A DNA stretch of 64,000 nt from Streptomyces pyxinicus (GCF_024753135.1 NZ_JANUGP010000023.1:1-64000), one strand, 5' to 3'; counted from the stretch's first letter, positions 35,231 to 44,375 are shown. The notes: generated by a model from the sequence alone, not told the origin. Numbers and translations: made by a program.

Positions 35231-35257
35231 TTGATCAGCTCTTGATCAATGTTGATC
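35231..35257 (-). promoter_or_regulatory. Three phased TTGATC repeats upstream of the CitA-like kinase
   Basis: TTGATC occurs at 35231-35236, 35242-35247 and 35252-35257, spaced 11 and 10 bp, that is one helical turn each. The middle copy lies in the palindrome TTGATCAA. They are 57-83 bp before the kinase start on the minus strand. This is a plausible operator for the CitB-like regulator. Confidence 0.5.
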
Positions 35258-35284
35258 GGTCGGCCACGGCCACGGACGTGCCGC

Positions 35285-36223
35285 TCAGCTCGCCATCGCC
35301 GTCGGACGCAGCTCGCGCACCGCCACCACGTCCATCCGCGCGGGCGTCCCCAGCACCGCCGCGCCGCAGCTCTCCGCGCGCGGCGGTAGCGCCGCTCCCC
35401 GGCCCACGGTGACGCACCACCGGCGCCCGTCGACGTGCCCGACGGTGACCCGCCACGGCGCGCTGCCCTCGGTCCGCAGGACGCTGAGCACGCCCGCCCG
35501 GTACTCGTCAGCGGCCGACCGGACGGCCAGCTCCGCCGCCTGGCCCGGCCGCTCCCAGGCGGAGCACCCGCGGCAGCCCTCGACGACCACGCGCCCCTCC
35601 TCGGCCCCGTGCAGGGCCTCCTTGACGGTGTGCGCCTCGGCGCGCCCGTAGGCGTAGCCGTACGGCAGGACGAGCACCGTCGGTGAGAAGCGATGTCCAC
35701 CCAGATGGGTGACCTCCCAGACCCCGCGCACCCCCGAGGCGGCCAGCTCGGCGGCGAGCGGGCGGCCCAGCAGGGCGCAGCAGCGGTCGCGCTTGCCGTT
35801 GGTGCACACCAGCGCCAGCGGGTCGCCGCGATGCGGGCGCCCGTCGAGCGCCGCGTCGAAGGAGCGGGGGTCGCCCGCGCCGAGGGCGGCCAGGTCGAGA
35901 CCGAGCAGCCGCTCCGGGTCACGGGTGGTGGCACCGCGCAGCCACACGCGGCCCGGCACGGTGTGCGCGGCGTAGACGCGCCGGACGGCGGGGGTGCCGG
36001 GGTCGGCGTGGCGGCCGGGGCGGCGGATCAGCGCGACGCGGACGCCGGTGCCCTCGGCCGCGGCCTCCAGAGCCCGGCCCAGCGCCGGGTCCAGGTGGCT
36101 CGAAGTGAGCGCCTTCGCGCCCCAGGGGCCGGGCTGTTCCAGCAGCAGCCACGTCCGTGCCGTGGCAGCCGTACCGGAAACGGGCTCGTCGAGAACCCGG
36201 GAGACGGTCGCACACCTACTCAC
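35285..36223 (-). CDS. Sucrase/ferredoxin-like protein (thioredoxin-like fold)
   Basis: A 312-aa protein of the sucrase/ferredoxin-like family. The C-terminal half has a thioredoxin-like [2Fe-2S] ferredoxin arrangement: C140 and C148/C149 (CTNGKRDRCC), H173xxxH177 (HLGGH) and C217/C220 (CRGC). The redox partner is unknown. The start is the GTG at 36223, where an iron box and a -10-like TAGGCT lie immediately upstream. Expression is predicted to rise when iron is scarce (DmdR/IdeR repression). It is the only clearly iron-box-controlled gene that I see in the window. Confidence 0.87.
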   Translation of the reverse strand: MSRCATVSRVLDEPVSGTAATARTWLLLEQPGPWGAKALTSSHLDPALGRALEAAAEGTGVRVALIRRPGRHADPGTPAVRRVYAAHTVPGRVWLRGATTRDPERLLGLDLAALGAGDPRSFDAALDGRPHRGDPLALVCTNGKRDRCCALLGRPLAAELAASGVRGVWEVTHLGGHRFSPTVLVLPYGYAYGRAEAHTVKEALHGAEEGRVVVEGCRGCSAWERPGQAAELAVRSAADEYRAGVLSVLRTEGSAPWRVTVGHVDGRRWCVTVGRGAALPPRAESCGAAVLGTPARMDVVAVRELRPTAMAS

Positions 36224-36242
36224 AGAGGTGAGCCTAACCTGA
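36224..36242 (-). promoter_or_regulatory. Iron box (DmdR1/IdeR site) overlapping a leaderless promoter
   Basis: The minus strand reads TCAGGTTAGGCTCACCTCT, 15 of 19 matches to the actinobacterial iron box TTAGGTTAGGCTAACCTAA. Within it TAGGCT ends 7 nt before the GTG at 36223 and fits a -10, so the mRNA would be leaderless and repressor binding would cover the promoter. Confidence 0.75.
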
Positions 36243-36276
36243 GCCGGGGCAGGGTGACTTCCGGCCGTGCCCGTGC

Positions 36277-37533
36277 CTACTCCGGCAGGGGGCGCGGCGG
36301 GCGCGGTCCGACGTAGTGACCGCTCGGCCGCATGCGCAGCGGGCGCTCGCCGTACTCCTCCAGGGCGTGGGCGATCCAGCCCGCCGTGCGGGCCACGGCG
36401 AAGATCGTCTCGCCGGCGGTGGCGGGCATCCCGCTGGACGCGGTGAACACGGCCAGGGCCAGGTCGACGTTGGCGTGCAGCGGTGTGTGCCGCGCCGTGG
36501 TCGCGACGACGTCCCGGGCCGCGAGCAGGGCGGGCTCCGCGCGCGGCACGTCCTCCAGCAGGCTGAACAGGACCCGCGCGCGCGGGTCCTCACCCGGGTA
36601 CAGCCGGTGGCCGAGGCCGGGGATACGGCGTCCCGCGCGCAGTTCACCGGCGATCACCGGCACGGCCGTGCCCTGGTCGAGCACGTCGAGCAGCATCCGG
36701 TGCGCCAGCCCGCTCGCGGCGCCGTGCAGGGAGCCCTCCAGGACGCCCAGGCCGGCCGAGACGGCGGCGTAGGTGTGCGCGCGGGCCGACGCGGCGACCC
36801 GGACCGCGAGGGTGGAGGCGGCCAGGTCGTGGTCGGCCAGCAGCGCGAGGGCGGTATCCAGGACGCGCAGGGACGCCTCGTCGGCCGGCCGGCCGGTGAG
36901 CCGGCCCCACAGCCGGTGGGCCAGCGGGCCGTCGTCCTCGTGCGTGCGCAGGGCGGGCGGGAGCGCGGCCACCAGGGTGGGGATGAGGAGCCGCGCGGAG
37001 CTGAGCACGGCCTCCTCCGACAGGTCGAAGCGCAAAGGGTCCTCGGCCGCCGCCGCGATCGCCGCCACGCGCAGCCGGTCGGCGGGGGAGGCGTGCTCGG
37101 ACAGGGCGTCCACCGCGCGCCGGGCCACCTCGACGGTGTCCGGGGGCGCGGAGAAGGCGGCGCCCGGCGCCGGCCGCCCGGTCCACAGCCACTCCGCGAC
37201 CTCCTCGTACGGGTGCCGGAGGGCCAGTTCGACGGCGTCCACACCCCGGAAGAAGTACCGGTCCTTGTCGATCAGCGTGATGCGGGTCCGCACCGACAGA
37301 TCGCTCCCGGAGCCCGGACTCCCGGCCGCTTCCCGGCGATTGCGCCGGGCCAGTGCCTCGACCTCCTCCACCTCGAAGGTGCTGCCGCGCCCGCCGGGTT
37401 CCCGTCTGCTGCTGAGCAGCCCGCGGCTCACGTACGCGTACACCGTCTCGGGCTTCACACCGAGCAGTTCGGCGGTCTCCTTGGTGGTCAGCCGCCCGCC
37501 GGGACGACGGGGGACGGGTTCGTGATCGCGCAT
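36277..37533 (-). CDS. Citrate synthase-family protein with N-terminal helix-turn-helix
   Basis: A 418-aa protein. Residues about 15-70 form an excisionase/MerR-like helix-turn-helix (TTKETAELLGVKPETVY). Residues about 85-410 form a citrate synthase fold; the catalytic-type residues are the His in GSLHGAAS (near 265), the His in PGLGHRLYPGEDPRA (near 312) and the Asp in NVDLAL (near 368). It could make citrate or 2-methylcitrate, or act as a regulator. The ATG at 37533 is chosen over a longer frame to 37662. It lies upstream of the sucrase/ferredoxin gene on the same strand. Confidence 0.87.
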   Translation of the reverse strand: MRDHEPVPRRPGGRLTTKETAELLGVKPETVYAYVSRGLLSSRREPGGRGSTFEVEEVEALARRNRREAAGSPGSGSDLSVRTRITLIDKDRYFFRGVDAVELALRHPYEEVAEWLWTGRPAPGAAFSAPPDTVEVARRAVDALSEHASPADRLRVAAIAAAAEDPLRFDLSEEAVLSSARLLIPTLVAALPPALRTHEDDGPLAHRLWGRLTGRPADEASLRVLDTALALLADHDLAASTLAVRVAASARAHTYAAVSAGLGVLEGSLHGAASGLAHRMLLDVLDQGTAVPVIAGELRAGRRIPGLGHRLYPGEDPRARVLFSLLEDVPRAEPALLAARDVVATTARHTPLHANVDLALAVFTASSGMPATAGETIFAVARTAGWIAHALEEYGERPLRMRPSGHYVGPRPPRPLPE

Positions 37534-37705
37534 GGGGTCACGGTAGCCGTCTTCGCACAGGCGGCCCGGAGCCGCCGCCCGTGGTGCCCGCCGCCGGCCG
37601 AGAAGGGCCTCGCCGGCGCCGCTCGTATCCTGGTCGGGCAGTCGAAGCCAGAGTCCGCGCACCGGTTCCCGAGCCGGTACGCGTCCGCGTGAGAGAGGTC
37701 GCCCG

Positions 37706-38776
37706 TTGGGGAACAGTCAGTCCGGCAGCCGTGGCCAGCGGCAGATCCCGGTCGTCGTACTCGCCGGATTCCTGGGCTCCGGGAAGACGACGCTCCTCAA
37801 CCACCTGCTGCACCGCGGCGGAGGCAGCCGTATCGGGGCGATCGTCAACGACTTCGGGGCCATCGAGATCGACGCGATGGCGGTCGCCGGCGCCCTCGGC
37901 GACTCGACCGTCTCGCTCGGCAACGGCTGCCTGTGCTGCGCCGTCGACGCGAGTGAACTGGACGGCTACCTGGCCCGGCTCGCCGCACCCGCCACCGGCA
38001 TCGACGTGATCGTCATCGAGGCGAGCGGACTCGCCGAGCCGCAGGAACTCGTGCGCATGGTGCTGGCCAGCGAGCATCCGGGCATCGTCTACGGCGGCCT
38101 CGTCGAGGTGGTCGACGCCGCCGAGTTCGACGCCACGCGCGCGAAGCACCGCGAGATCGACCGGCACCTCGCCCTCGCCGACCTGGTCGTCGTCAACAAG
38201 CTCGACCGCGCGGACGACGCCGACCGGGTCCTCCGGCTCGTCCGCACGCTGACCGACGGCGCCGCCGTCGTCCCGGCCACCTACGGCCGCGTGGACCCCG
38301 AGTTCCTCTTCGACTGCCGGCCGAGCGAGGAGCGCGTCGGACAGCTCTCCTTCGACGACCTGCACGACCACGGCGACCACGGCGGCCATCTGCACACCGG
38401 CTACGACAGCCTGTCCTTCGTCTCCGGCACGCCGATGGACCCCCGTCGGCTCATGCGGTTCCTGGACAGCCGCCCCGAGGGGCTGTACCGCATCAAGGGC
38501 CACGTCGACTTCGGACCGTACGACGCGCGCAACCGGTACGCCGTGCACGCCGTCGGCCGGTTCCTGCGCTTCTACCCCGAGCCGTGGACCGCGGCCGAGC
38601 CCCGCCGCACCCAGCTCGTGCTGATCGGCTCCGGCATCGACGCGGACGCCCTCCGCAAGGAACTGGAGGCCTGCGAGGGCGACGCCCCACACGCCGACGA
38701 ACAGGGCATGTGGGGCGTCCTGCGCTTCGTCCAGGGCTCCGAGGAGGAGCCCCCCGCTCAGGAGCCGGGGGCCTAG
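37706..38776 (+). CDS. CobW/COG0523 metal-chaperone GTPase
   Basis: A 356-aa G3E GTPase. Walker A GFLGSGKTT is near residues 21-29, the metal-binding GCLCC motif is near residues 73-77, and VNKLD is the GTP-specificity motif. A His/Asp-rich loop (HDHGDHGGHLH, about 220-230) is typical of zinc or cobalt chaperones. Start is TTG at 37706 with GAGAGAGG upstream. The metal and target are unknown. Its stop codon shares the palindrome CTAG (38773-38776) with the stop of parC on the other strand. Confidence 0.88.
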   Translation: MGNSQSGSRGQRQIPVVVLAGFLGSGKTTLLNHLLHRGGGSRIGAIVNDFGAIEIDAMAVAGALGDSTVSLGNGCLCCAVDASELDGYLARLAAPATGIDVIVIEASGLAEPQELVRMVLASEHPGIVYGGLVEVVDAAEFDATRAKHREIDRHLALADLVVVNKLDRADDADRVLRLVRTLTDGAAVVPATYGRVDPEFLFDCRPSEERVGQLSFDDLHDHGDHGGHLHTGYDSLSFVSGTPMDPRRLMRFLDSRPEGLYRIKGHVDFGPYDARNRYAVHAVGRFLRFYPEPWTAAEPRRTQLVLIGSGIDADALRKELEACEGDAPHADEQGMWGVLRFVQGSEEEPPAQEPGA

Positions 38777-41232
38777 CGCACCGCCCCCGCGACCACCCCG
38801 ACCGTCTTCGGCAGCGAGGTGCCCGAGCCGTCTCGGCGCGGGTCCATCTCCGGCAGCTGGGCCGGTGTGCCGTTCTTCTGCGCGGCCAGGGCCGGGACCG
38901 TGCCCACCCAGGCCAGCGCCAGGCAGTCCTCGCCCTTCAGGAACCGCTGGCAGCGCACACCGCCGGTCGCCCGGCCCTTGCGCGGGTACTGGTCGAACGG
39001 CGTCAGCTTCGCCGTCGTCTGCACCGAGTCGTCGAGCGTGCCGCGCGAGCCCGCCACCGTGAACACCACCGCGTCGGCGGCCGGATCGATCGCCGTGAAG
39101 GAGATCACCTTCACGCCCTCGGCGAGCTTGATGCCCGCCATCCCGCCCGCCGGGCGGCCCTGCGGCCGGACGATGGAGGCCTGGAAACGCAGCAACTGCG
39201 CGTCGTCCGTGACGAACACCAGGTCCTCCTCGCCGGTGCGCAGCTCCACCGCGCCGACGATCCGGTCGCCCTCCTTGAGCGTGATGACCTCCAACTCGTC
39301 CTTGTTGGACGGATAGTCGGGCACCACACGCTTGACGACACCCTGCTCGGTGCCGAGCGCCAGACCGGGGGAGGACTCGTCCAGCGTGGTCAGGCAGATC
39401 ACCGTCTCGTCGTCCTCCAGCGAGACGAACTCCGCGAGCGGCGCCCCGCCCGCCAGATTCGGCGCCGTCGTCGTCTCCGGCAGCTGCGGAAGGTCGACCA
39501 CGTTGATCCGCAGCAGCCGGCCCGACGAGGTCACCGCGCCGATCTCGCCGCGCGCGGTCGCCGGCGCCGCCGAGACGATCACGTCGTGCTTGACGCGCTT
39601 GGCGCCCGCCGCCTCCGGGAACGGCTCGGCGGTCGCCGTACGGGCCAGCAGTCCCGTCGAGGACAGCAGCACCCGGCACGGGTCGTCGGCCACCTGGAGC
39701 GGCACCGTGGCCACCGGGGTGCCCGCGGACTCCAGCAGGACCGTACGCCGGTCGGTGCCGAACTTCTTGGCCACCGCGGCCAGTTCCGCCGAGACCAGCT
39801 TGCGCAGCTCCGCGTCCGAGTCCAGGATCCGGGTCAGCTCCGCGATCTCCGCGGTGAGCTTGTCCTGCTCCGCCTCCAGCTCGATCCGGTCGTACCGGGT
39901 CAGCCGGCGCAGCGGCGTGTCGAGGATGTACTGCGTCTGCACCTCGCTCAGCGAGAACCGCTCCATCAGACGCTGTTTGGCCTCGGCGGAGTTGTCGCTG
40001 GAGCGGATCAGCCGGATGACCTCGTCGATGTCGACCAGCGCGGTCAGCAGGCCCTCGACCAGGTGCAGCCGGTCCCGCTTCTTGCTCCGGCGGAACTCGC
40101 TGCGGCGCCGGACCACCTCGAAGCGGTGGTCGAGATAGACCTCCAGCAACTCCTTGAGGCCCAGGGTGAGCGGCTGGCCGTCGACCAGGGCGACGTTGTT
40201 GATGCCGAAGGACTCCTCCATGGGCGTCAGCTTGTAGAGCTGCTCCAGGATCGCCTCGGGCACGAAACCGTTCTTGATCTCGATGACCAGGCGCAGGCCG
40301 TGCTCGCGGTCGGTGAGGTCCTTGACGTCGGCGATGCCCTGGATCTTCTTCGCGTTGACCAGGTCCTTGATCTTCGCGATGACCTTCTCCGGGCCGACCG
40401 CGAACGGCAGCTCGGTGACGACCAGGCCCTTGCGGCGGGCGGTCACCGGCTCGACGGCGACGGTGGCCCGCACCTTGAAGGTGCCGCGGCCGGTCGCGTA
40501 CGCGTCGCGGATGCCGTCCAGTCCGGCGATCCGGCCGCCGGTGGGCAGGTCCGGGCCGGGTACGTGCTTCATCAGCGCGTCCAGGTCGGCGTTCGGGTTC
40601 CTGATCAGGTGACGGGCGGCGGCGACGACCTCGCGCAGGTTGTGCGGCGGCATGTTCGTGGCCATGCCGACCGCGATGCCGGAAGAGCCGTTGACCAGCA
40701 GGTTCGGGAACGCGGCGGGCAGGGCCACCGGTTCCTGCTCCTGGCCGTCGTAGTTGGGCGCGAAGTCGACCGTGTCCTCGTCGATCGACTCGGTCATCAG
40801 GCTGGTCGCCTCGGCCATCCGGCACTCGGTGTACCGCATGGCGGCGGGCGGGTCGTCGTTGCCGAGCGAGCCGAAGTTGCCGTGGCCGTCCACCAGCGGT
40901 ACGCGCATGGAGAAGGGCTGCGCCATGCGCACCAGGGCGTCGTAGATCGAGGAGTCGCCGTGCGGGTGCAGCTTGCCCATGACCTCGCCGACGACGCGCG
41001 CGCACTTCACATAGCCGCGTTCGGGGCGCAGGCCCATCTCGTTCATCTGGTACACGATCCGGCGGTGCACCGGCTTGAGACCGTCGCGGGCGTCCGGCAG
41101 GGCGCGCGAGTAGATGACCGAGTAGGCGTACTCAAGGTAGGAGCCACGCATCTCGTCGACGACGTCGATGTCGAGGATTCTCTCCTCGAACGAATCGTCG
41201 GGCGGCGGGGTCTTCGTGCTGCGGCGGGCCAT
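38773..41232 (-). CDS. parC: DNA topoisomerase IV subunit A (GyrA-like)
   Basis: An 819-aa type IIA topoisomerase breakage-reunion subunit. The N-terminal winged helix has the catalytic Tyr Y134 (MRYTE). The quinolone region HPHGDSSIYD carries S94 and D98, the sensitive residues. The C-terminal beta-pinwheel domain starts near residue 500. ATG at 41232 is chosen; a longer frame runs to 41373. Its TAG overlaps the cobW TAG. It is divergent from the M16 peptidase gene. It works with ParE, encoded 11 kb upstream. Confidence 0.95.
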   Translation of the reverse strand: MARRSTKTPPPDDSFEERILDIDVVDEMRGSYLEYAYSVIYSRALPDARDGLKPVHRRIVYQMNEMGLRPERGYVKCARVVGEVMGKLHPHGDSSIYDALVRMAQPFSMRVPLVDGHGNFGSLGNDDPPAAMRYTECRMAEATSLMTESIDEDTVDFAPNYDGQEQEPVALPAAFPNLLVNGSSGIAVGMATNMPPHNLREVVAAARHLIRNPNADLDALMKHVPGPDLPTGGRIAGLDGIRDAYATGRGTFKVRATVAVEPVTARRKGLVVTELPFAVGPEKVIAKIKDLVNAKKIQGIADVKDLTDREHGLRLVIEIKNGFVPEAILEQLYKLTPMEESFGINNVALVDGQPLTLGLKELLEVYLDHRFEVVRRRSEFRRSKKRDRLHLVEGLLTALVDIDEVIRLIRSSDNSAEAKQRLMERFSLSEVQTQYILDTPLRRLTRYDRIELEAEQDKLTAEIAELTRILDSDAELRKLVSAELAAVAKKFGTDRRTVLLESAGTPVATVPLQVADDPCRVLLSSTGLLARTATAEPFPEAAGAKRVKHDVIVSAAPATARGEIGAVTSSGRLLRINVVDLPQLPETTTAPNLAGGAPLAEFVSLEDDETVICLTTLDESSPGLALGTEQGVVKRVVPDYPSNKDELEVITLKEGDRIVGAVELRTGEEDLVFVTDDAQLLRFQASIVRPQGRPAGGMAGIKLAEGVKVISFTAIDPAADAVVFTVAGSRGTLDDSVQTTAKLTPFDQYPRKGRATGGVRCQRFLKGEDCLALAWVGTVPALAAQKNGTPAQLPEMDPRRDGSGTSLPKTVGVVAGAVR

Positions 41233-41537
41233 CGCTGCCTGGCTCCTTGCTGAAGCGTGGGACGGATCTGACGCCGACCATTGTGGACCTCCGCACTGAC
41301 AGCCCGTGCCACGACCCGGTACCGGCGCCCCCGGGAACCGCCCCGCGGGACCCTCGGGCACCGTCCTCGGCACCGGGAGGCACCACCCGCGGAACCCTCC
41401 GGCACCGCCCCGTGATCCGCTGTGGGCGTACGTCCCCCGGGAACTTCTCCGAGGGCCCGCACGCTTTGCATACAGTGGCAGGAACGGCAGGAAAACCGCG
41501 GTTTCTCACGACCGCCTCCGCTCGCGAAGGGACGTAC
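41233..41537. other. Divergent promoter region between parC and the M16 peptidases
   Basis: 305 bp with no gene. TACAGT (41471-41476) could be a -10 for the M16 operon with a 60-nt leader. I see no known regulator site for either gene. Confidence 0.35.
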
Positions 41538-42932
41538 ATGCCCATGGGTCACACGACCACGGCCGAGGCAGGCTCCGGGGGCCTGACAGCGACCGAGCAC
41601 CGGCTGGCCAACGGTCTGCGCGTGGTGCTCTCCGAGGACCACCTGACCCCGGTGGCGGCGGTGTGCCTCTGGTACGACGTCGGCTCGCGCCACGAGGTCA
41701 AGGGGCGTACCGGCCTGGCCCACCTCTTCGAGCACCTGATGTTCCAGGGCTCCGGACAGGTCAAGGGCAACGGCCACTTCGAGCTGGTGCAGGGCGCCGG
41801 CGGCTCGCTCAACGGCACCACCAGCTTCGAGCGCACCAACTACTTCGAGACCATGCCCGCCCACCAGCTGGAGCTGGCGCTCTGGCTGGAGGCCGACCGC
41901 ATGGGCTCCCTGCTGGCCGCCCTGGACGAGGAGTCCATGGACAATCAGCGGGACGTCGTCAAGAACGAGCGCCGCCAGCGCTACGACAACGTGCCCTACG
42001 GCACCGCCTTCGAGAAGCTGACCGCCCTGTCGTACCCGGAGGGCCACCCCTACCACCACACGCCGATCGGCTCGATGGCGGACCTGGACGCGGCGACCCT
42101 GGAGGACGCCCGCGCGTTCTTCCGCACCTATTACGCGCCGAACAACGCGGTGCTGTCCGTGGTCGGCGACATCGACCCCGAGCAGACTCTCGCCTGGGTC
42201 GAGAAGTACTTCGGCTCCATCCCCTCCCACGACGGCAAGCCCGCCCCGCGCGACGGCTCCCTGCCGGAGGTCGTCGGCGAGCAGAAGCGCGAGGTGCTGG
42301 TCGAGGAGGTGCCGGCCCGCGCGCTGATGGCCGCCTACCGGCTCCCCGAGGACGGCACGCGCGCGTGCGACGCGGCCGACCTCGCCCTGACCGTCCTCGG
42401 CGGCGGCGAGTCCTCCCGGCTCTACAACCGGCTGGTGCGCCGCGACCGCACGGCCGTCGCGGCCGGCTTCGGCCTGCTGCGCCTGGCCGGCGCGCCCTCG
42501 ATGGGCTGGCTGGACGTGAAGACCTCCGGTGACGTCGAGGTGCCGGTCATCGAGGCCGCCATCGACGAGGAGCTGGCCCGGTTCGCCGAACAGGGCCCCA
42601 CGCCCGAGGAGATGGAGCGCGCCCAGGCCCAGCTGGAGCGCGAGTGGCTGGACCGGCTCGGCACGGTCGCCGGCCGCGCCGACGAACTGTGCCGGTTCGC
42701 CGTCCTGTTCGGCGACCCGCAGCTCGCCCTGACCGCCGTCAAGCGCGTCCTGGAGGTGACCCCGGAGGAGGTCAAGGAGGTCGCCGAGGCCCGGCTGCGG
42801 CCCGACAACCGCGCGGTCCTCGTGTACGAGCCGAAGTCCCCGGAGTCCGTCGAGGACGCCCAGCTCCCCGAGGACCCCGAACAGGAAGCGACCGTAGAGG
42901 CCGGCCACAAGAACGAGGAGACGGCCAAGTGA
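41538..42932 (+). CDS. M16 family zinc metallopeptidase (catalytic subunit)
   Basis: A 464-aa pitrilysin-family peptidase. The inverted zinc motif HLFEH is at residues 62-66, with a downstream Glu-containing segment near residue 140 completing the site. Two tandem M16 half-domains are visible. No signal peptide is seen. ATG at 41538 follows GAAGGGA; an ATG at 41544 is also possible. Its stop overlaps the GTG of the second M16 gene, so they probably form a heterodimer like mitochondrial processing peptidase. Confidence 0.93.
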   Translation: MPMGHTTTAEAGSGGLTATEHRLANGLRVVLSEDHLTPVAAVCLWYDVGSRHEVKGRTGLAHLFEHLMFQGSGQVKGNGHFELVQGAGGSLNGTTSFERTNYFETMPAHQLELALWLEADRMGSLLAALDEESMDNQRDVVKNERRQRYDNVPYGTAFEKLTALSYPEGHPYHHTPIGSMADLDAATLEDARAFFRTYYAPNNAVLSVVGDIDPEQTLAWVEKYFGSIPSHDGKPAPRDGSLPEVVGEQKREVLVEEVPARALMAAYRLPEDGTRACDAADLALTVLGGGESSRLYNRLVRRDRTAVAAGFGLLRLAGAPSMGWLDVKTSGDVEVPVIEAAIDEELARFAEQGPTPEEMERAQAQLEREWLDRLGTVAGRADELCRFAVLFGDPQLALTAVKRVLEVTPEEVKEVAEARLRPDNRAVLVYEPKSPESVEDAQLPEDPEQEATVEAGHKNEETAK

Positions 42933-44317
42933 CCGAGCTCGCCCCCATGGAGTTCCACCCCCAGCCGCAGCCCGGCGCGGCCAAGCCCTGGGCGTTCCCG
43001 GCCCCCGAGCGCGGCACCCTGGACAACGGCCTGACGGTGCTGCACTGCCACCGCCCCGGCCAGCAGGTCGTCGCCGTCGAGGTGCTGCTCGACGCGCCGC
43101 TGGACACCGAGCCGGCCGGCCTGGACGGCGTCGCCACCATCATGGCGCGGGCCTTCTCCGAGGGCACCGACCAGCACTCCGCCGAGGAGTTCGCCGCCGA
43201 GCTGGAGCGCGCGGGCGCCACCCTCGACGCGCACGCCGACCACCCCGGGGTCCGGATCAGCCTGGAGGTCCCGGTCTCCCGTCTGGGCAAGGGCCTCGGC
43301 CTGCTCGCCGACGCCCTGCGCGCGCCCGCCTTCGCCGAGAGCGAGGTCGAGCGGCTGGTCCGCAACCGCCTGGACGAGATCCCGCACGAGCTGGCCAGCC
43401 CCGCCCGCCGGGCGGCCAAGGAGCTGTCCAGGGAGCTGTTCCCGGCCACCTCGCGCATGTCCCGCCCCCGCCAGGGCACCGAGGAGACCGTCGAGAAGAT
43501 CGACGCGGCGGCCGTACGCGCCTTCTACGACCGCCATGTCCGCCCGGCGACGGCCACCGCCGTCGTGGTCGGCGACCTCACCGGCGTCGACCTGGAAGCG
43601 CTGCTCGGCGAGACGCTGGGCGCGTGGACCGGCACCCCGGGCGAGCCCCGCCCGGTGCCGGCGGTGACCGCCGACGACACCGGGCGCGTGGTCATCGTGG
43701 ACCGGCCAGGCGCCGTCCAGACGCAGCTGCTCATCGGCCGCACCGGCCCGGACCGGCACGACCGCGTCTGGCCCGCGCAGGTGCTCGGCACCTACTGCCT
43801 CGGCGGCACCCTCACCTCCCGCCTGGACCGCGTCCTGCGCGAGGAGAAGGGCTACACCTACGGCGTGCGCGCCTTCGGGCAGGTCCTGCGCTCCGGCCCC
43901 GAGGGCGAGGGCGCCTCGATGCTCGCCATCAGCGGCTCCGTGGACACCCCCAACACCGGTCCCGCGCTGGACGACCTGTGGAAGGTGCTGCGCACGCTCG
44001 CGGCGGAGGGCCTGACCGACGCCGAGCGGGACGTCGCGGTGCAGAACCTGGTCGGGGTGGCGCCGCTGAAGTACGAGACCGCGGCGGCCGTCGCGAGCAC
44101 CCTGGCCGACCAGGTCGAGCAGCACCTGCCGGACGACTTCCAGGCGACGCTGTACCGGCAGTTGGCCGCGACGGGCACCGTGGAGGCCACGGCGGCCGTC
44201 GTCAACGCCTTCCCGGTGGACCGGCTGGTGACCGTCCTCGTCGGCGACGCCGCGCAGATCAAGGCGCCCGTCGAGGCGCTGGGCATCGGCGAGGTCACCG
44301 TCGTCGCGGCGGAGTAG
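42929..44317 (+). CDS. M16 family non-catalytic partner subunit
   Basis: A 462-aa M16-fold protein without the HXXEH zinc motif; the corresponding segment reads GVATIMARAFSEGT (near residue 68). It keeps the C-terminal motif GGTLTSRLDRVLREEKGYTYGV that is usual in the partner subunit (the REEKGYTYG core is near 305). By analogy with bacterial M16 pairs, it binds substrate for the catalytic subunit. It is coupled through GTGA (42929-42932) and followed by a strong hairpin. Confidence 0.92.
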   Translation: MTELAPMEFHPQPQPGAAKPWAFPAPERGTLDNGLTVLHCHRPGQQVVAVEVLLDAPLDTEPAGLDGVATIMARAFSEGTDQHSAEEFAAELERAGATLDAHADHPGVRISLEVPVSRLGKGLGLLADALRAPAFAESEVERLVRNRLDEIPHELASPARRAAKELSRELFPATSRMSRPRQGTEETVEKIDAAAVRAFYDRHVRPATATAVVVGDLTGVDLEALLGETLGAWTGTPGEPRPVPAVTADDTGRVVIVDRPGAVQTQLLIGRTGPDRHDRVWPAQVLGTYCLGGTLTSRLDRVLREEKGYTYGVRAFGQVLRSGPEGEGASMLAISGSVDTPNTGPALDDLWKVLRTLAAEGLTDAERDVAVQNLVGVAPLKYETAAAVASTLADQVEQHLPDDFQATLYRQLAATGTVEATAAVVNAFPVDRLVTVLVGDAAQIKAPVEALGIGEVTVVAAE

Positions 44318-44335
44318 CACGGCGGCTCGACACCT

Positions 44336-44375
44336 GTGCGGGCCCTGCCGGTCGACGGACCGTCAGGGCCCGCAC
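44336..44375 (+). terminator. Terminator of the M16 operon
   Basis: A 12-bp perfect stem (44336-44347 with 44364-44375) enclosing a smaller CGGTC/GGACCG stem. It begins 19 nt after the stop codon. Confidence 0.8.

Noticed and set aside
38584..41253. 889-codon open frame opposite parC
   Set aside because: Antisense shadow; Arg/Gly/Leu-rich composition and no recognisable domain.
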